Shown here piece after piece: positions 1-5,564 of a DNA stretch of 7,403 bases; position 1 is the stretch's first letter, and each line of letters begins with the position of its first letter. The stretch is taken from the NCBI GenBank assembly GCA_007121175.1, contig SKMG01000392.1, positions 1 through 7,403 of the forward strand, read 5' to 3'. Below the pieces are notes generated by a model. It ran no database searches, had not been told where the DNA came from, and saw only the letters and a program-made list of their open reading frames with translations. The position numbers and the translations under genes were made by a program. Origin of the DNA: Trueperaceae bacterium (lineage in GTDB: Bacteria; Deinococcota; Deinococci; Deinococcales; Trueperaceae).

Positions 1-120
1 CCGATCACGGTCGAGCACCAGGCTGAAGCCGCCTACCTCCTGATCAGCGACCGGCTCGCGCGCACCACCGGGCAGGTGCTCACGGTCGATGGGGGGCTGA
101 CCGAGGCGTTCGTGCGCTGA
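1..120 (+). CDS. Short-chain dehydrogenase/reductase, C-terminal end only (partial)
   Basis: Frame 1 is open from the window edge to the TGA at 118-120 and gives the last 39 residues of a protein. The segment AEAAYLLISDRLARTTGQVL followed by TVDGGLTEAF and a final R is the classical end of a short-chain dehydrogenase (SDR). It shows the helix with LxSD, then TTGxxxxVDGG, which borders the NAD(P)-binding fold. The catalytic Ser-Tyr-Lys and the N-terminal glycine motif lie outside the window. A terminal VDGGxxEAFxR is, from memory, typical of the dehydrogenase half of bifunctional rhamnulose-1-phosphate aldolase/alcohol dehydrogenase-type enzymes and of stand-alone sugar or polyol SDRs. Which of these it is cannot be decided here. 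Its convergent neighbours are an Idh-type oxidoreductase and a sugar phosphate isomerase, which supports a carbohydrate role. SDR membership is well supported; the substrate is unknown. Confidence 0.85.
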   Translation, partial: PITVEHQAEAAYLLISDRLARTTGQVLTVDGGLTEAFVR

Positions 121-141
121 GGTTCGAACCGCCAGCGCGTG
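111..141 (+). terminator. Hairpin over the SDR stop codon, possible terminator
   Basis: GCGCTG (114-119) pairs with CAGCGC (133-138). Two G-U pairs and a C-G pair may extend the stem outward to 111 and 141. Between the arms lies the perfect palindrome GGTTCGAACC (121-130), which can form a small inner stem. The structure covers the TGA. There is no T-rich tract after it, so it is at best a non-canonical terminator or an mRNA 3'-end stabiliser. The GGTTCGAA string recalls a tRNA T-arm, but no tRNA fold surrounds it. Confidence 0.3.
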
Positions 142-322
142 CGCCCGGCCGCCGTTCTCGATCCTGACAGGCGCGCGCTGGCCGACGAAACCGGTGCGAC
201 CGATACGCGCTAGCTGCCAGCGGAGGAGCGGTGGCTCGAGACGCGGAGTCACCCCACGGGGTCAGCGCAGTGTCGAGATCCGCGCGTTCCCGTGCCGCAA
301 CCGGGCAACGGTCAAGTGCTCA

Positions 323-343
323 TCGAGATGACGGCATCTTCGA
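323..343. terminator. Inverted repeat in the convergent gap, possible terminator
   Basis: AGATG (326-330) and CATCT (335-339) form a perfect stem around the loop ACGG. The stem extends with TCG (323-325) against CGA (341-343), with one bulged T at 340. It lies 28 nt beyond the stop of the isomerase gene, which reads leftward, in the gap between converging genes. That is where a terminator is expected. Neither strand has a run of T after the stem, so the role is inferred from position and shape only. The rest of the 121-371 gap shows nothing else I can name. Confidence 0.3.
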
Positions 344-371
344 TCCGTGGCCCCGGCTCACTGCGCACCCT

Positions 372-1130
372 TCAGCCCCGCCGCAGGAGCTCCAGAGTCG
401 CCGCCGCGCTGCGCCTGACGGTGGCGAGCGGATCGCTCGGACTGTCGTGCTCGACGACCAGCCAGGGGATGCCGATGGTGCGGACTGCTGCCAGGACGCC
501 ACCGAGGTCGAGCTCACCGTCGCCGACGTCGACCCACGGGGGATCGTCGCCGCGCACGAGGTCCTTCAGGTGCAGGCGTGCCGTGCGCTGACCCCAGCGA
601 GAGAGCGCGTCGAGGGGGTCCTTCCCGACGTTCATCAGCCAACCGGTGTCGAGTTCGAGCGTCAGGTGCTCCGCCGGCGCGGCCTCGAGCAGTGCGGTGA
701 GGCCGTCGGAATCTCCGTGCCGCTCGAGCTCGAAGTCGTGGTGGTGATACGCCAGGGCGAGCCCATCTTCGGCCAAGGACCGTCCGTACTCGCCGAGTTC
801 GCGGCCCAAGTCGCTCCAGCCCGCCAGGTCGCGCGGGCGGTCTTCCGGTCTCAGCCAGGGCACCACCAGCAGCGGTGTCAGGAGCTCGCGATGTGTTGCG
901 CTGAGCGCCTTCAGGTCGGAGCGGAGGTCGGTCAGGGGCACGTGCGCCGAGGCCAACGCCAGGCCCGCGTCGTCGAGCGCCGCGCGCAGGCGGGCGGGTT
1001 CGACACCTTGCGTGCCGACCGTCTCCACGCCGTCGTAGCCGGCGCCCGCCACTTGCTCGAGGAGCGCCTCGATGCCGAGGTCGACGGCGCGCACGGTGTA
1101 GAGCTGCAGGCCGAGCGATGGGGTGTTCAT
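372..1130 (-). CDS. Sugar phosphate isomerase/epimerase (xylose isomerase-like TIM barrel)
   Basis: A 252-aa cytoplasmic protein, normal size for the AP-endonuclease-2/xylose-isomerase-like TIM-barrel family (IolE, IolI, Hyi and relatives). It starts MNTPSLGLQLYTVR, the typical first strand. Candidate metal and substrate residues sit where the family has them: E36 in GVETVG, the HHHDFE run at 129-134, E159/D161 in LELDTGW, H187-K189-D190 in LHLKD, D204/E206 in GDGEL, and E227 in VVEHD. Such enzymes isomerise or epimerise keto-sugars or inositol derivatives using a divalent metal; the substrate here is unknown. The ATG is fixed by a strong GGAGGT site six bases upstream and by the ATGA overlap with the stop of the upstream oxidoreductase gene, which implies one transcript and translational coupling. 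The frame stays open further upstream, but that part lies over the neighbouring gene and is not family-like. Confidence 0.9.
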   Translation of the reverse strand: MNTPSLGLQLYTVRAVDLGIEALLEQVAGAGYDGVETVGTQGVEPARLRAALDDAGLALASAHVPLTDLRSDLKALSATHRELLTPLLVVPWLRPEDRPRDLAGWSDLGRELGEYGRSLAEDGLALAYHHHDFELERHGDSDGLTALLEAAPAEHLTLELDTGWLMNVGKDPLDALSRWGQRTARLHLKDLVRGDDPPWVDVGDGELDLGGVLAAVRTIGIPWLVVEHDSPSDPLATVRRSAAATLELLRRG

Positions 1131-2242
1131 ACGTGTACCTCCGGGGTCCAACCGAGCGACTCCAGCTCTGTGGGCGAAAGCGGTGCGGGTCGCTCCGGGC
1201 GGCTGTCGATCGTGATGCGCTGACCAGTGCTGAGGGCGGTAAGGCCCCCCTCGAGCACGTCGAGCACGTGGGCGGCCAAGGCGCCGGAGGCTCGCGGTGC
1301 GCGGCCTTCGCGCTCGGCCAGCAGCAGTTCGAGCGCGCCGATGCCGCGCGCGTTCGTGACGAAGCCCGGGACGGTCTCGAGCTCCTGCCAGTCCTCGTTG
1401 CGGGAGGTACGGAGGCGGACCGGCCCTGTGAACGTGTTGGGGTCTGGTAGCGACAGCGTGCCGCGCTCGCCGAAGACTTCGAAGCGGGGCAGATCGGAAG
1501 CCTGGACGTCGAACGTCGTCAGCAGCGTCCCCAGCACGCCCGAGGCGAAGCGCAGCAGCAGCGTGACGTGCGTGTCGACGTTCACCGCGAAGCGCTCCCC
1601 GGCACGCGGGCCGGTGGCGATGGTGCGCTCGGACCACGTCCTCCGGCCGTCGGCAGTGACGCTCGCCACCGGGCCGAAGAGCGAGACCATGGTGGTGACG
1701 TAGTAGGGTCCCATGTCGAGTAGCGGTCCCGCGCCCGGCTGGTAGAGGAACGCTGGATCGTGGTGCCAGCGCTCCGGTCCGTTCGAGACCATGTGCGCCA
1801 CGGCCGCGAAGGGGCGGCCGATCAGCCCATCGTCGAGCGCTGTGCGGGCCGTCTGCAGGCCGGCGCCCAGGAAGGTGTCGGGGGCACCGCCGAGGGCTCG
1901 CCCGCGCTGCGCCGCCAGCTCCAGCAGGGCATGCGCCTCGGCGGCGGTGGCGGCCAGCGGCTTCTCGCAGTACACCAGCTTGCCTGCCTCGAGCGCGCGG
2001 CGGTTCACCGCGTAGTGCGCGGCGGGCACCGTGAGGTCGACGACCAGCTCGACGTCGTCGCGCGCGATCAGGGCGTCGGGCTCGACGGCCAGCGGCACGT
2101 CGAAGGCCTCGGCTTGCGCCGCGGCGCGCCGCCCGTCGAGGTCGGCGACCGCGACCACCCGCGCGCCCGGTGCCCGCGTGAGGTTCCGGAGGTAGGCGGT
2201 GCTGATGGTCCCGCAGCCGATCACGCCGATACCGATGTCCAT
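1127..2242 (-). CDS. Gfo/Idh/MocA-family NAD(P)-dependent oxidoreductase
   Basis: A 371-aa protein, of the usual family length. Residues 1-120 form the Rossmann domain: VIGCGTIS (7-14) is the dinucleotide-binding loop, AVADLD (31-36) ends strand 2 with an acidic residue that favours NAD, and CEKPLA (92-97) carries the conserved E93-K94-P95 with the catalytic lysine. The C-terminal alpha/beta domain contains GPLLDMGPYY (172-181). Its D176 matches the Asp of the DxGxH signature, but the His position is Y180. The family oxidises or reduces sugars, polyols and their acids (for example inositol 2-dehydrogenase and glucose-fructose oxidoreductase). The exact substrate cannot be read from sequence. 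It is the first gene of an operon with the isomerase. The start is supported by GAAGGG at 2250-2255, seven bases before the ATG, and by a plausible -10 box about 75 bases upstream. Confidence 0.93.
   Translation of the reverse strand: MDIGIGVIGCGTISTAYLRNLTRAPGARVVAVADLDGRRAAAQAEAFDVPLAVEPDALIARDDVELVVDLTVPAAHYAVNRRALEAGKLVYCEKPLAATAAEAHALLELAAQRGRALGGAPDTFLGAGLQTARTALDDGLIGRPFAAVAHMVSNGPERWHHDPAFLYQPGAGPLLDMGPYYVTTMVSLFGPVASVTADGRRTWSERTIATGPRAGERFAVNVDTHVTLLLRFASGVLGTLLTTFDVQASDLPRFEVFGERGTLSLPDPNTFTGPVRLRTSRNEDWQELETVPGFVTNARGIGALELLLAEREGRAPRASGALAAHVLDVLEGGLTALSTGQRITIDSRPERPAPLSPTELESLGWTPEVHV
1137..1142 (-). promoter_or_regulatory. Shine-Dalgarno site of the isomerase gene, inside the upstream gene
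   Basis: On the minus strand the bases read GGAGGT, six nucleotides before the ATG at 1128-1130. The site lies within the last codons of the Idh-type gene. It decides the isomerase start and shows that the downstream cistron can recruit ribosomes itself as well as by coupling through the ATGA overlap. Confidence 0.75.
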
Positions 2243-2312
2243 AGGTCGTCCCTTCGTCGGTCGGTCATGCGGCCATCACCGCCGTCATGCCATCGCCTCG
2301 GAGGTCGTCCGC

Positions 2313-2346
2313 GACCGATTCTATCGCGTCGCCAGAGGAGACCGAT
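2313..2346 (-). repeat. Direct repeats ATCGGTC flanking the operon promoter, possible operator
   Basis: The 7-mer ATCGGTC (minus strand) occurs at 2340-2346, over the -35 position, and at 2313-2319, overlapping the end of the -10 and the likely start site. The copies are 27 bp apart, start to start. The core TCGGTC also occurs twice, overlapping and in opposite orientation, in the leader at 2257-2266. A transcription factor binding these sites could control the sugar operon. No regulator gene is in the window, and a chance origin is possible. Confidence 0.3.
2318..2323 (-). promoter_or_regulatory. Probable -10 box for the oxidoreductase/isomerase operon
   Basis: The minus strand reads TAGAAT, five of six matches to TATAAT, in otherwise very GC-rich DNA. 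Initiation would fall near 2311, giving a leader of about 68 nt before the ATG at 2240-2242. No TTGACA-like -35 is present at 17-bp spacing; that position is occupied by ATCGGT (2341-2346), which may mean the promoter needs an activator. Assigned from sequence only. Confidence 0.5.
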
Positions 2347-2476
2347 CACGGCTTGGTCCTGATGGCGGCCTCATGTGGTGATGCGACCGGTCTGCTGGCG
2401 GTAGCCGTGCTGGATGCTCGGGCCTGAACGCACATGGCACCGGCCTCGCGCCCGTGCTCCCAGCGCCATGCGGGTG

Positions 2477-2495
2477 CGCCAGCGGCGCTCTGGCG
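2477..2495. repeat. Inverted repeat CGCCAG/CTGGCG in intergenic DNA
   Basis: CGCCAG (2477-2482) and CTGGCG (2490-2495) form a perfect 6-bp stem with a 7-nt loop. An overlapping alternative pairs AGCGCC (2462-2467) with GGCGCT (2484-2489). It lies about 75 nt upstream of the putative start of the 2650 gene and far from the minus-strand promoter. It could be an operator or a chance product of high GC content. Confidence 0.25.
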
Positions 2496-2569
2496 AGCTG
2501 ACACGGCGTCTTCTCGATCGCGTCTGCGGCGTGCCTGTTGCTCACCGTCGAGGCTCCCGCTCCCGCCCG

Positions 2570-2578
2570 TGCTACGGT
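2570..2578 (+). promoter_or_regulatory. Extended -10 promoter for the exported-protein gene
   Basis: TGCTACGGT fits TGnTAnnnT, an extended -10 element. No good -35 is seen 16-18 bp upstream, as is common for extended -10 promoters. Initiation would fall near 2585, leaving a leader of about 65 nt that contains the hairpin at 2616-2639. Confidence 0.45.
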
Positions 2579-2615
2579 GCAACCGCGTCGGCCACAGCTG
2601 ATCAACATGAGTAAG

Positions 2616-2639
2616 CTTCCGACGCATTTCGATCGGAAG
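2616..2639 (+). promoter_or_regulatory. Leader hairpin overlapping the Shine-Dalgarno site
   Basis: CTTCCGA (2616-2622) and TCGGAAG (2633-2639) are perfectly complementary, giving a 7-bp stem with a 10-nt loop. The 3' arm contains the first three bases of the Shine-Dalgarno sequence AAGGAG (2637-2642), which is seven bases before the ATG at 2650. In the mRNA the stem would partly hide the ribosome site, so it may tune translation, for instance with temperature or a bound factor. The pairing is seen directly; the regulatory effect is inference. Confidence 0.45.
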
Positions 2640-2649
2640 GAGCACGCCC

Positions 2650-3144
2650 ATGACCATCACCCGTCCCGTCGCGGCCCTCGTCGTCGTGACCGTTGCGTTG
2701 ATCGTGGCTGCCGGTATCGCTCAACAGGACCCGCAACCTCAAGAGACCGAGACCCTCTCGACCGCCTCCTATCCGCTCTTCGCCGTCGATGACAGCGGCG
2801 TCACCGGTCAGCTCCAGATCGTCGAGCAGGCCGCGGGTGGGACCGAGCTCATCCTCAGCATGGTGGGCATCGAAGAGGGTAGGACCTATCCAGCCGCCAT
2901 CTACGTCGGCTCCTGCGGTCCCGATCGACCGGTCTACCTCGAGCTCCAGCCAGTCGGTTTCGCGAACGATCCGTTCGTCAGCATCACCGAGTCCGAGTTG
3001 TCCTTCGCCGATCTCACGGAGGGAGAGTACTTCGTCTACGTCTTCGACGGCGACACGATCGATCGGCCGGAGACCGAGGGGCTCGACGTGCCAGCCCTCG
3101 CCTGCGGCGAGGTCGGACTCGGCGCAGTCGAGGGGCAGCCGTAA
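2650..3144 (+). CDS. Small exported protein, CHRD/superoxide-dismutase-like fold with altered histidines
   Basis: A 164-aa protein with a start fixed by AAGGAG seven bases upstream. Residues 1-24 form a signal peptide or anchor: an Arg at 5, then a hydrophobic stretch of about 17 residues ending GIA before QQD, a plausible signal peptidase site. There is no lipobox cysteine. The mature part is acidic and predicted beta-rich: SGVTGQLQIVE (49-59), ELILSMVGIEEG (66-77), TYPAAIYVGSC (79-89), ESELSFADLTEGEYFVYVFD (114-133), ACGEVG (151-156). This order resembles small CHRD or Cu/Zn-SOD-like extracytoplasmic proteins that carry a HPAHIHxGxC motif and a late CG pair. Here the motif reads YPAAIYVGSC, so the His positions are Tyr, Ala and Tyr. 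C89 and C152 could form a disulfide. Metal binding is therefore doubtful and the function unknown. It is monocistronic and convergent with the helicase gene, with a 28-nt gap. Confidence 0.8.
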   Translation: MTITRPVAALVVVTVALIVAAGIAQQDPQPQETETLSTASYPLFAVDDSGVTGQLQIVEQAAGGTELILSMVGIEEGRTYPAAIYVGSCGPDRPVYLELQPVGFANDPFVSITESELSFADLTEGEYFVYVFDGDTIDRPETEGLDVPALACGEVGLGAVEGQP

Positions 3145-3152
3145 GGACCACG

Positions 3153-3174
3153 AGCGGCGCGACGCCGTGCCGCT
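3153..3174. terminator. GC-rich hairpin between converging genes, possible bidirectional terminator
   Basis: AGCGGC (3153-3158) pairs with GCCGCT (3169-3174). An alternative stem pairs CGGCG (3155-3159) with CGCCG (3163-3167) around a CGA loop. The structure starts nine bases after the exported-protein stop and covers the helicase stop codon (TAG, complement of 3173-3175), so it could serve both transcripts. No T tract follows on either strand, so confidence is limited. Confidence 0.35.
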
Positions 3175-5257
3175 AGGAGCCGCACTCCGAGCTACGGCCC
3201 GCCGCCACGCAACTCGCGGCGAGGAACCTCGACGATGCCTTGACCCCCGTCACCAGCAGCCGCTCGCGCGCTCGTGAGCATGCGACGTAGAGCAGGTTGC
3301 GCTCGAGTTCGAGGAAGGCTTCGCGCGCGGCGGCGTCGGCTTGCTTCTCGAGCACACGGACGATGGGGACCTCACCCTCTTCGGCGCCGAGCACCGCGAC
3401 GGCGCGGAACTGGAGGCCTTTGCTGCGGTGCATGGTGCCGAAGGCGACCCGGCTGGGGGGAGGCTCCTCGTCGCTGGAGAGCGGGTGGCACTGCAGGCCC
3501 GCAGCAGCGATGGCGTGCCGGGCGCGATTCTCGAGGAGGGCGTTGGTACGGGCGAGGAGGGCGATCTCGCCAGGCCGATAGCCGCTGCCGACGAGCCGCT
3601 TGAGCCAGGCGGCGATGGTGTCGATCTCGCTGCGGACGCTCGCCAAGCAGCGGATCTCGGGTTCGGGACCGGCGAGCAGCGAGACGGCGGTGGCGCCGTC
3701 GTCGATACCGCCGCGATCGGCATCGAGGATGCGTTCGGCGCGGCGGCGGATCTGCTCGGTGGTGCGGTAGTTGACGCGCAGGATGGTGGTGCGGCCGCGG
3801 ACCTCGAGGCCGGCGCGGCTGGGGCGGCAGCGCGGCTTGTAGATGCGTTGGTTGACGTCGCCCGCGAGGAAGACGTCGTTGCGTCCGGGGGCGGCGAGCG
3901 AGCGGAGCAGCCGCAGTTCGGCGGGGCCGAAGTCCTGCACCTCGTCGGCGATCACGTGGTCGAACGGCGGGCTACCGTCGGCGTCGAGGAGCGCGCTGGC
4001 CTGCCAGCAGACGTCGGACCAGGTGCGCAGGCCGGCTTCGCGCAGCAGGGCGCGGACGCGTTCGATGGTGGGCCAGAGCGCTCGACGCCCCAGCGGCTGC
4101 AGGGGCGTGCCGCGGGCGACGCGGTCGACGCGCAGGTACTCGCTGAGAGCGTGGATACCGTACGGGTCGATGACCGTGTGCCATTCCGCGGCCACGAAGG
4201 CGGGCGAGAAGCTACCCGAGGAAGCGGTCGTGGCGGCGTCCTGGACGATCTGATCAATGGCCTCATTGGAGGCGATCGACGGTTGCGCGCCCTCGTGCGC
4301 CGTGACGAGCTCCATCGCCAACTGGTGCAGGTTGGGCGTCGCGATTCGCTCGCGCGTCGCGCAGTCCCCGTCCAGGAGCTGGTCCAGGTCGTGGGCCAAT
4401 CTCGCGGCCAGGGTGCGGGAGAAACTGGTGAGCAGCACGCGCCCACCCCGCGTGCGGGCGAGGTGTGCGGCGCGGTGCACGGCAACCACCGACTTGCCGG
4501 TCCCGGGGCCGCCGGTGACGCGGGCCGGGCCGGCGTGATCAGCCTCGACCGCCTGGCGCTGCGAGGGGTGGAGGAACAGCTGCCAGGCCGCCCACGGCGC
4601 GGCGAGCGCGCGGCGGAGCGCCTGGTCGCGTTCGTCCAGGAGGTAGAAGCGGCGGCGGGCGTCGGGGCTGGTGAAGGGATCCCGCGTGCGCCTCGGGACC
4701 TCCGGCGTCTCTCCGTTGGCGACGCGCAGCAGGTACTCCTGCGCCTCGTCGGGCAGCGTGTCGCCGACGACGTCGAGGAACGATGTGAGGCTGGCATTGC
4801 GCACCAGCGCCAGCGAGGCGCGAGGGACACCGTAGGCCAGGAGCGTGGCGTCGGCGAGGTGGGCGAACGGTCGCTCGGTGTCCTCGTCGGCGGCCTCGGC
4901 CGCGTGCTCCACGCGCCAGGCCTCGGTCTCGACGCGCTCGTCGATGACCACGAACTGCGCCGCGCCGGTGGTCTCGTGCACCGCGAGCTTGCGGCGCCGC
5001 GCCCAGGCGTAGGCCGAGTCGTGATGGTCGACGTACGCGAGCACGCGGTCGCCATCGTGCTGGTAGACGATCATGCGGATGTCGCGGTTGATGCGAGCCG
5101 ACCAGGCTTCCGCGCTGCCGTGCACGCGGTGGTAGCGGAAGCTGGGGTGTTCGGGGCGGAGTTGGAAGTCGAACACCGCCGCCTTCACGGCGGTCTGCTC
5201 GTCGGTGGTGAGCTTCGCGAGGCCGTCGATGAAGCTGTGGGCGATGAAAGCAGGCAT
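3173..5257 (-). CDS. UvrD/Rep-type superfamily 1 helicase with RelE/ParE-like N-terminal domain
   Basis: A 694-aa protein. Residues about 225-670 carry the full SF1A motif set: Q motif near Q233, Walker A GGPGTGKS (249-256), Ia LLTSFSRTLA (275-284), Walker B DEVQD (438-442), III GDVNQRIY (466-473), IV NYRTT (496-500), V TMHRSKGLQF (608-617) and VI YVACSRAR (657-664). It should be an active ATP-dependent DNA translocase, probably 3'-5'. Residues 1-95 resemble a RelE/ParE toxin fold: two helices, then ARINRDIRMIVYQ (54-66) and VLAYVDHHDSAYAWA (72-86) with R55, R61, Y65, H78, H79 and Y83. A roughly 120-residue linker containing LPDEAQEYLLRVANGE (168-183) joins the two parts. Fusions of this shape occur in a known helicase subfamily. 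The length suggests no truncation, and no antitoxin gene adjoins it. The start is supported by AGGAG at 5267-5271 and by the domain boundary; the frame is open further upstream but that part is low-complexity and Arg/Ser-rich. It probably acts in DNA repair or stress response. Confidence 0.93.
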   Translation of the reverse strand: MPAFIAHSFIDGLAKLTTDEQTAVKAAVFDFQLRPEHPSFRYHRVHGSAEAWSARINRDIRMIVYQHDGDRVLAYVDHHDSAYAWARRRKLAVHETTGAAQFVVIDERVETEAWRVEHAAEAADEDTERPFAHLADATLLAYGVPRASLALVRNASLTSFLDVVGDTLPDEAQEYLLRVANGETPEVPRRTRDPFTSPDARRRFYLLDERDQALRRALAAPWAAWQLFLHPSQRQAVEADHAGPARVTGGPGTGKSVVAVHRAAHLARTRGGRVLLTSFSRTLAARLAHDLDQLLDGDCATRERIATPNLHQLAMELVTAHEGAQPSIASNEAIDQIVQDAATTASSGSFSPAFVAAEWHTVIDPYGIHALSEYLRVDRVARGTPLQPLGRRALWPTIERVRALLREAGLRTWSDVCWQASALLDADGSPPFDHVIADEVQDFGPAELRLLRSLAAPGRNDVFLAGDVNQRIYKPRCRPSRAGLEVRGRTTILRVNYRTTEQIRRRAERILDADRGGIDDGATAVSLLAGPEPEIRCLASVRSEIDTIAAWLKRLVGSGYRPGEIALLARTNALLENRARHAIAAAGLQCHPLSSDEEPPPSRVAFGTMHRSKGLQFRAVAVLGAEEGEVPIVRVLEKQADAAAREAFLELERNLLYVACSRARERLLVTGVKASSRFLAASCVAAGRSSECGS

Positions 5258-5266
5258 GGTGGAACG

Positions 5267-5271
5267 CTCCT
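5267..5271 (-). promoter_or_regulatory. Shine-Dalgarno site that sets the helicase start
   Basis: The minus strand reads AGGAG nine bases before the ATG (complement of 5255-5257). It chooses the MPAFIAHSF start over upstream in-frame codons, for which the frame is open to about 5665 but would run into the divergent TPR gene. Confidence 0.65.
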
Positions 5272-5370
5272 GCGAGGCGCCGGGTGTCGGCGCGGGGGCG
5301 CGAGGTCGCCGTGGCGGCGCGCAGGTCGGTCGTCGTCTGCGGCTCGGCGGCTGGTGGTCGTGTTGCTCTG

Positions 5371-5392
5371 ATGGTACGCAGCCGCCGGCTGC
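5371..5392 (-). promoter_or_regulatory. Weak candidate helicase promoter with adjacent inverted repeat
   Basis: The minus strand reads TACCAT at 5371-5376, a TANNNT-type -10. Just upstream of it is a perfect 6-bp inverted repeat, GCAGCC/GGCTGC (5378-5392, 3-nt centre), within the spacer where a repressor could block polymerase. There is no recognisable -35. The leader would be about 105 nt. This is only a candidate. Confidence 0.22.
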
Positions 5393-5552
5393 TGGCGGGT
5401 GAGGTTCCTCGGTCGCGGTGGTGATCGAAGGGGCGATGCGGGACGTCGCCGTCATCGTGCGTCGCCGGATCGTGCGGACGGCGGACGCGCCTGCGCACCC
5501 CACCGTGACGGGATTTCCGCCGGCACCAGCCCCAGCTCCCACGCCCCGGCGG

Positions 5553-5558
5553 TAGAGT
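5553..5558 (+). promoter_or_regulatory. -10 box placing transcription start at the ATG (leaderless TPR gene)
   Basis: TAGAGT matches TANNNT and ends six bases before the ATG at 5565-5567, so the A of the start codon is the expected +1. There is no Shine-Dalgarno sequence upstream, unlike the other complete genes in the window. This arrangement is typical of leaderless genes in Deinococcota and actinobacteria. No clear -35 is visible. Confidence 0.5.
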
Positions 5559-5564
5559 CCTTGC

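Larger units (their letters stand above)
2243..2649. other. Divergent intergenic region between the sugar operon and the exported-protein gene
   Basis: These 407 nt carry no credible gene. Short open frames here are arginine-rich, lack ribosome sites and look like frame shadows of GC-rich DNA. The left part (2243-2346) holds the operon leader and promoter. The right part (2570-2649) holds the promoter and leader of the exported protein gene. The middle (about 2350-2565) contains one moderate inverted repeat (2477-2495) and nothing else I can assign. Confidence 0.6.
5258..5564. other. Divergent intergenic region between helicase and TPR protein genes
   Basis: These 307 nt lie between the two start codons. 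The left end holds the helicase ribosome site, and the right end holds the -10 of the TPR gene. In between are an inverted repeat beside a weak TANNNT box (5371-5392) and two copies of ATCGTGCG (5454-5461, 5469-5476). Open frames across it code for Arg/Gly-rich strings without start signals and are not credible genes. Confidence 0.55.

Noticed and set aside
121..130. GGTTCGAACC as a tRNA T-arm or attachment site
   Set aside because: No acceptor, anticodon or D-arm can be built around it. It fits better as the inner part of the hairpin over the SDR stop codon.
251..262. ACCCCACGGGGT inverted repeat near the left edge
   Set aside because: The stem is only four to five base pairs with almost no loop, and it is not next to a gene end.
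231..1223. A 330-codon open frame on the + strand across the isomerase gene
   Set aside because: It is antisense to a clear TIM-barrel isomerase and has an Arg-rich composition typical of a shadow frame.
1131..1637. N-terminal extension of the isomerase frame upstream of 1130
   Set aside because: It lies over the Idh-type gene and is His/Arg-rich, and the strong GGAGGT site and ATGA overlap fix the start at 1130.
3341..5371. A 676-codon open frame on the + strand opposite the helicase gene
   Set aside because: It is antisense to a protein with all SF1 helicase motifs. Its product is Ala/Gly/Val/Arg-rich without domains, as expected from the complement of GC-rich codons.
5454..5476. Two ATCGTGCG direct repeats 15 bp apart in the helicase/TPR spacer
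   Set aside because: They are short and in GC-rich sequence, are not aligned to either promoter, and could easily arise by chance.
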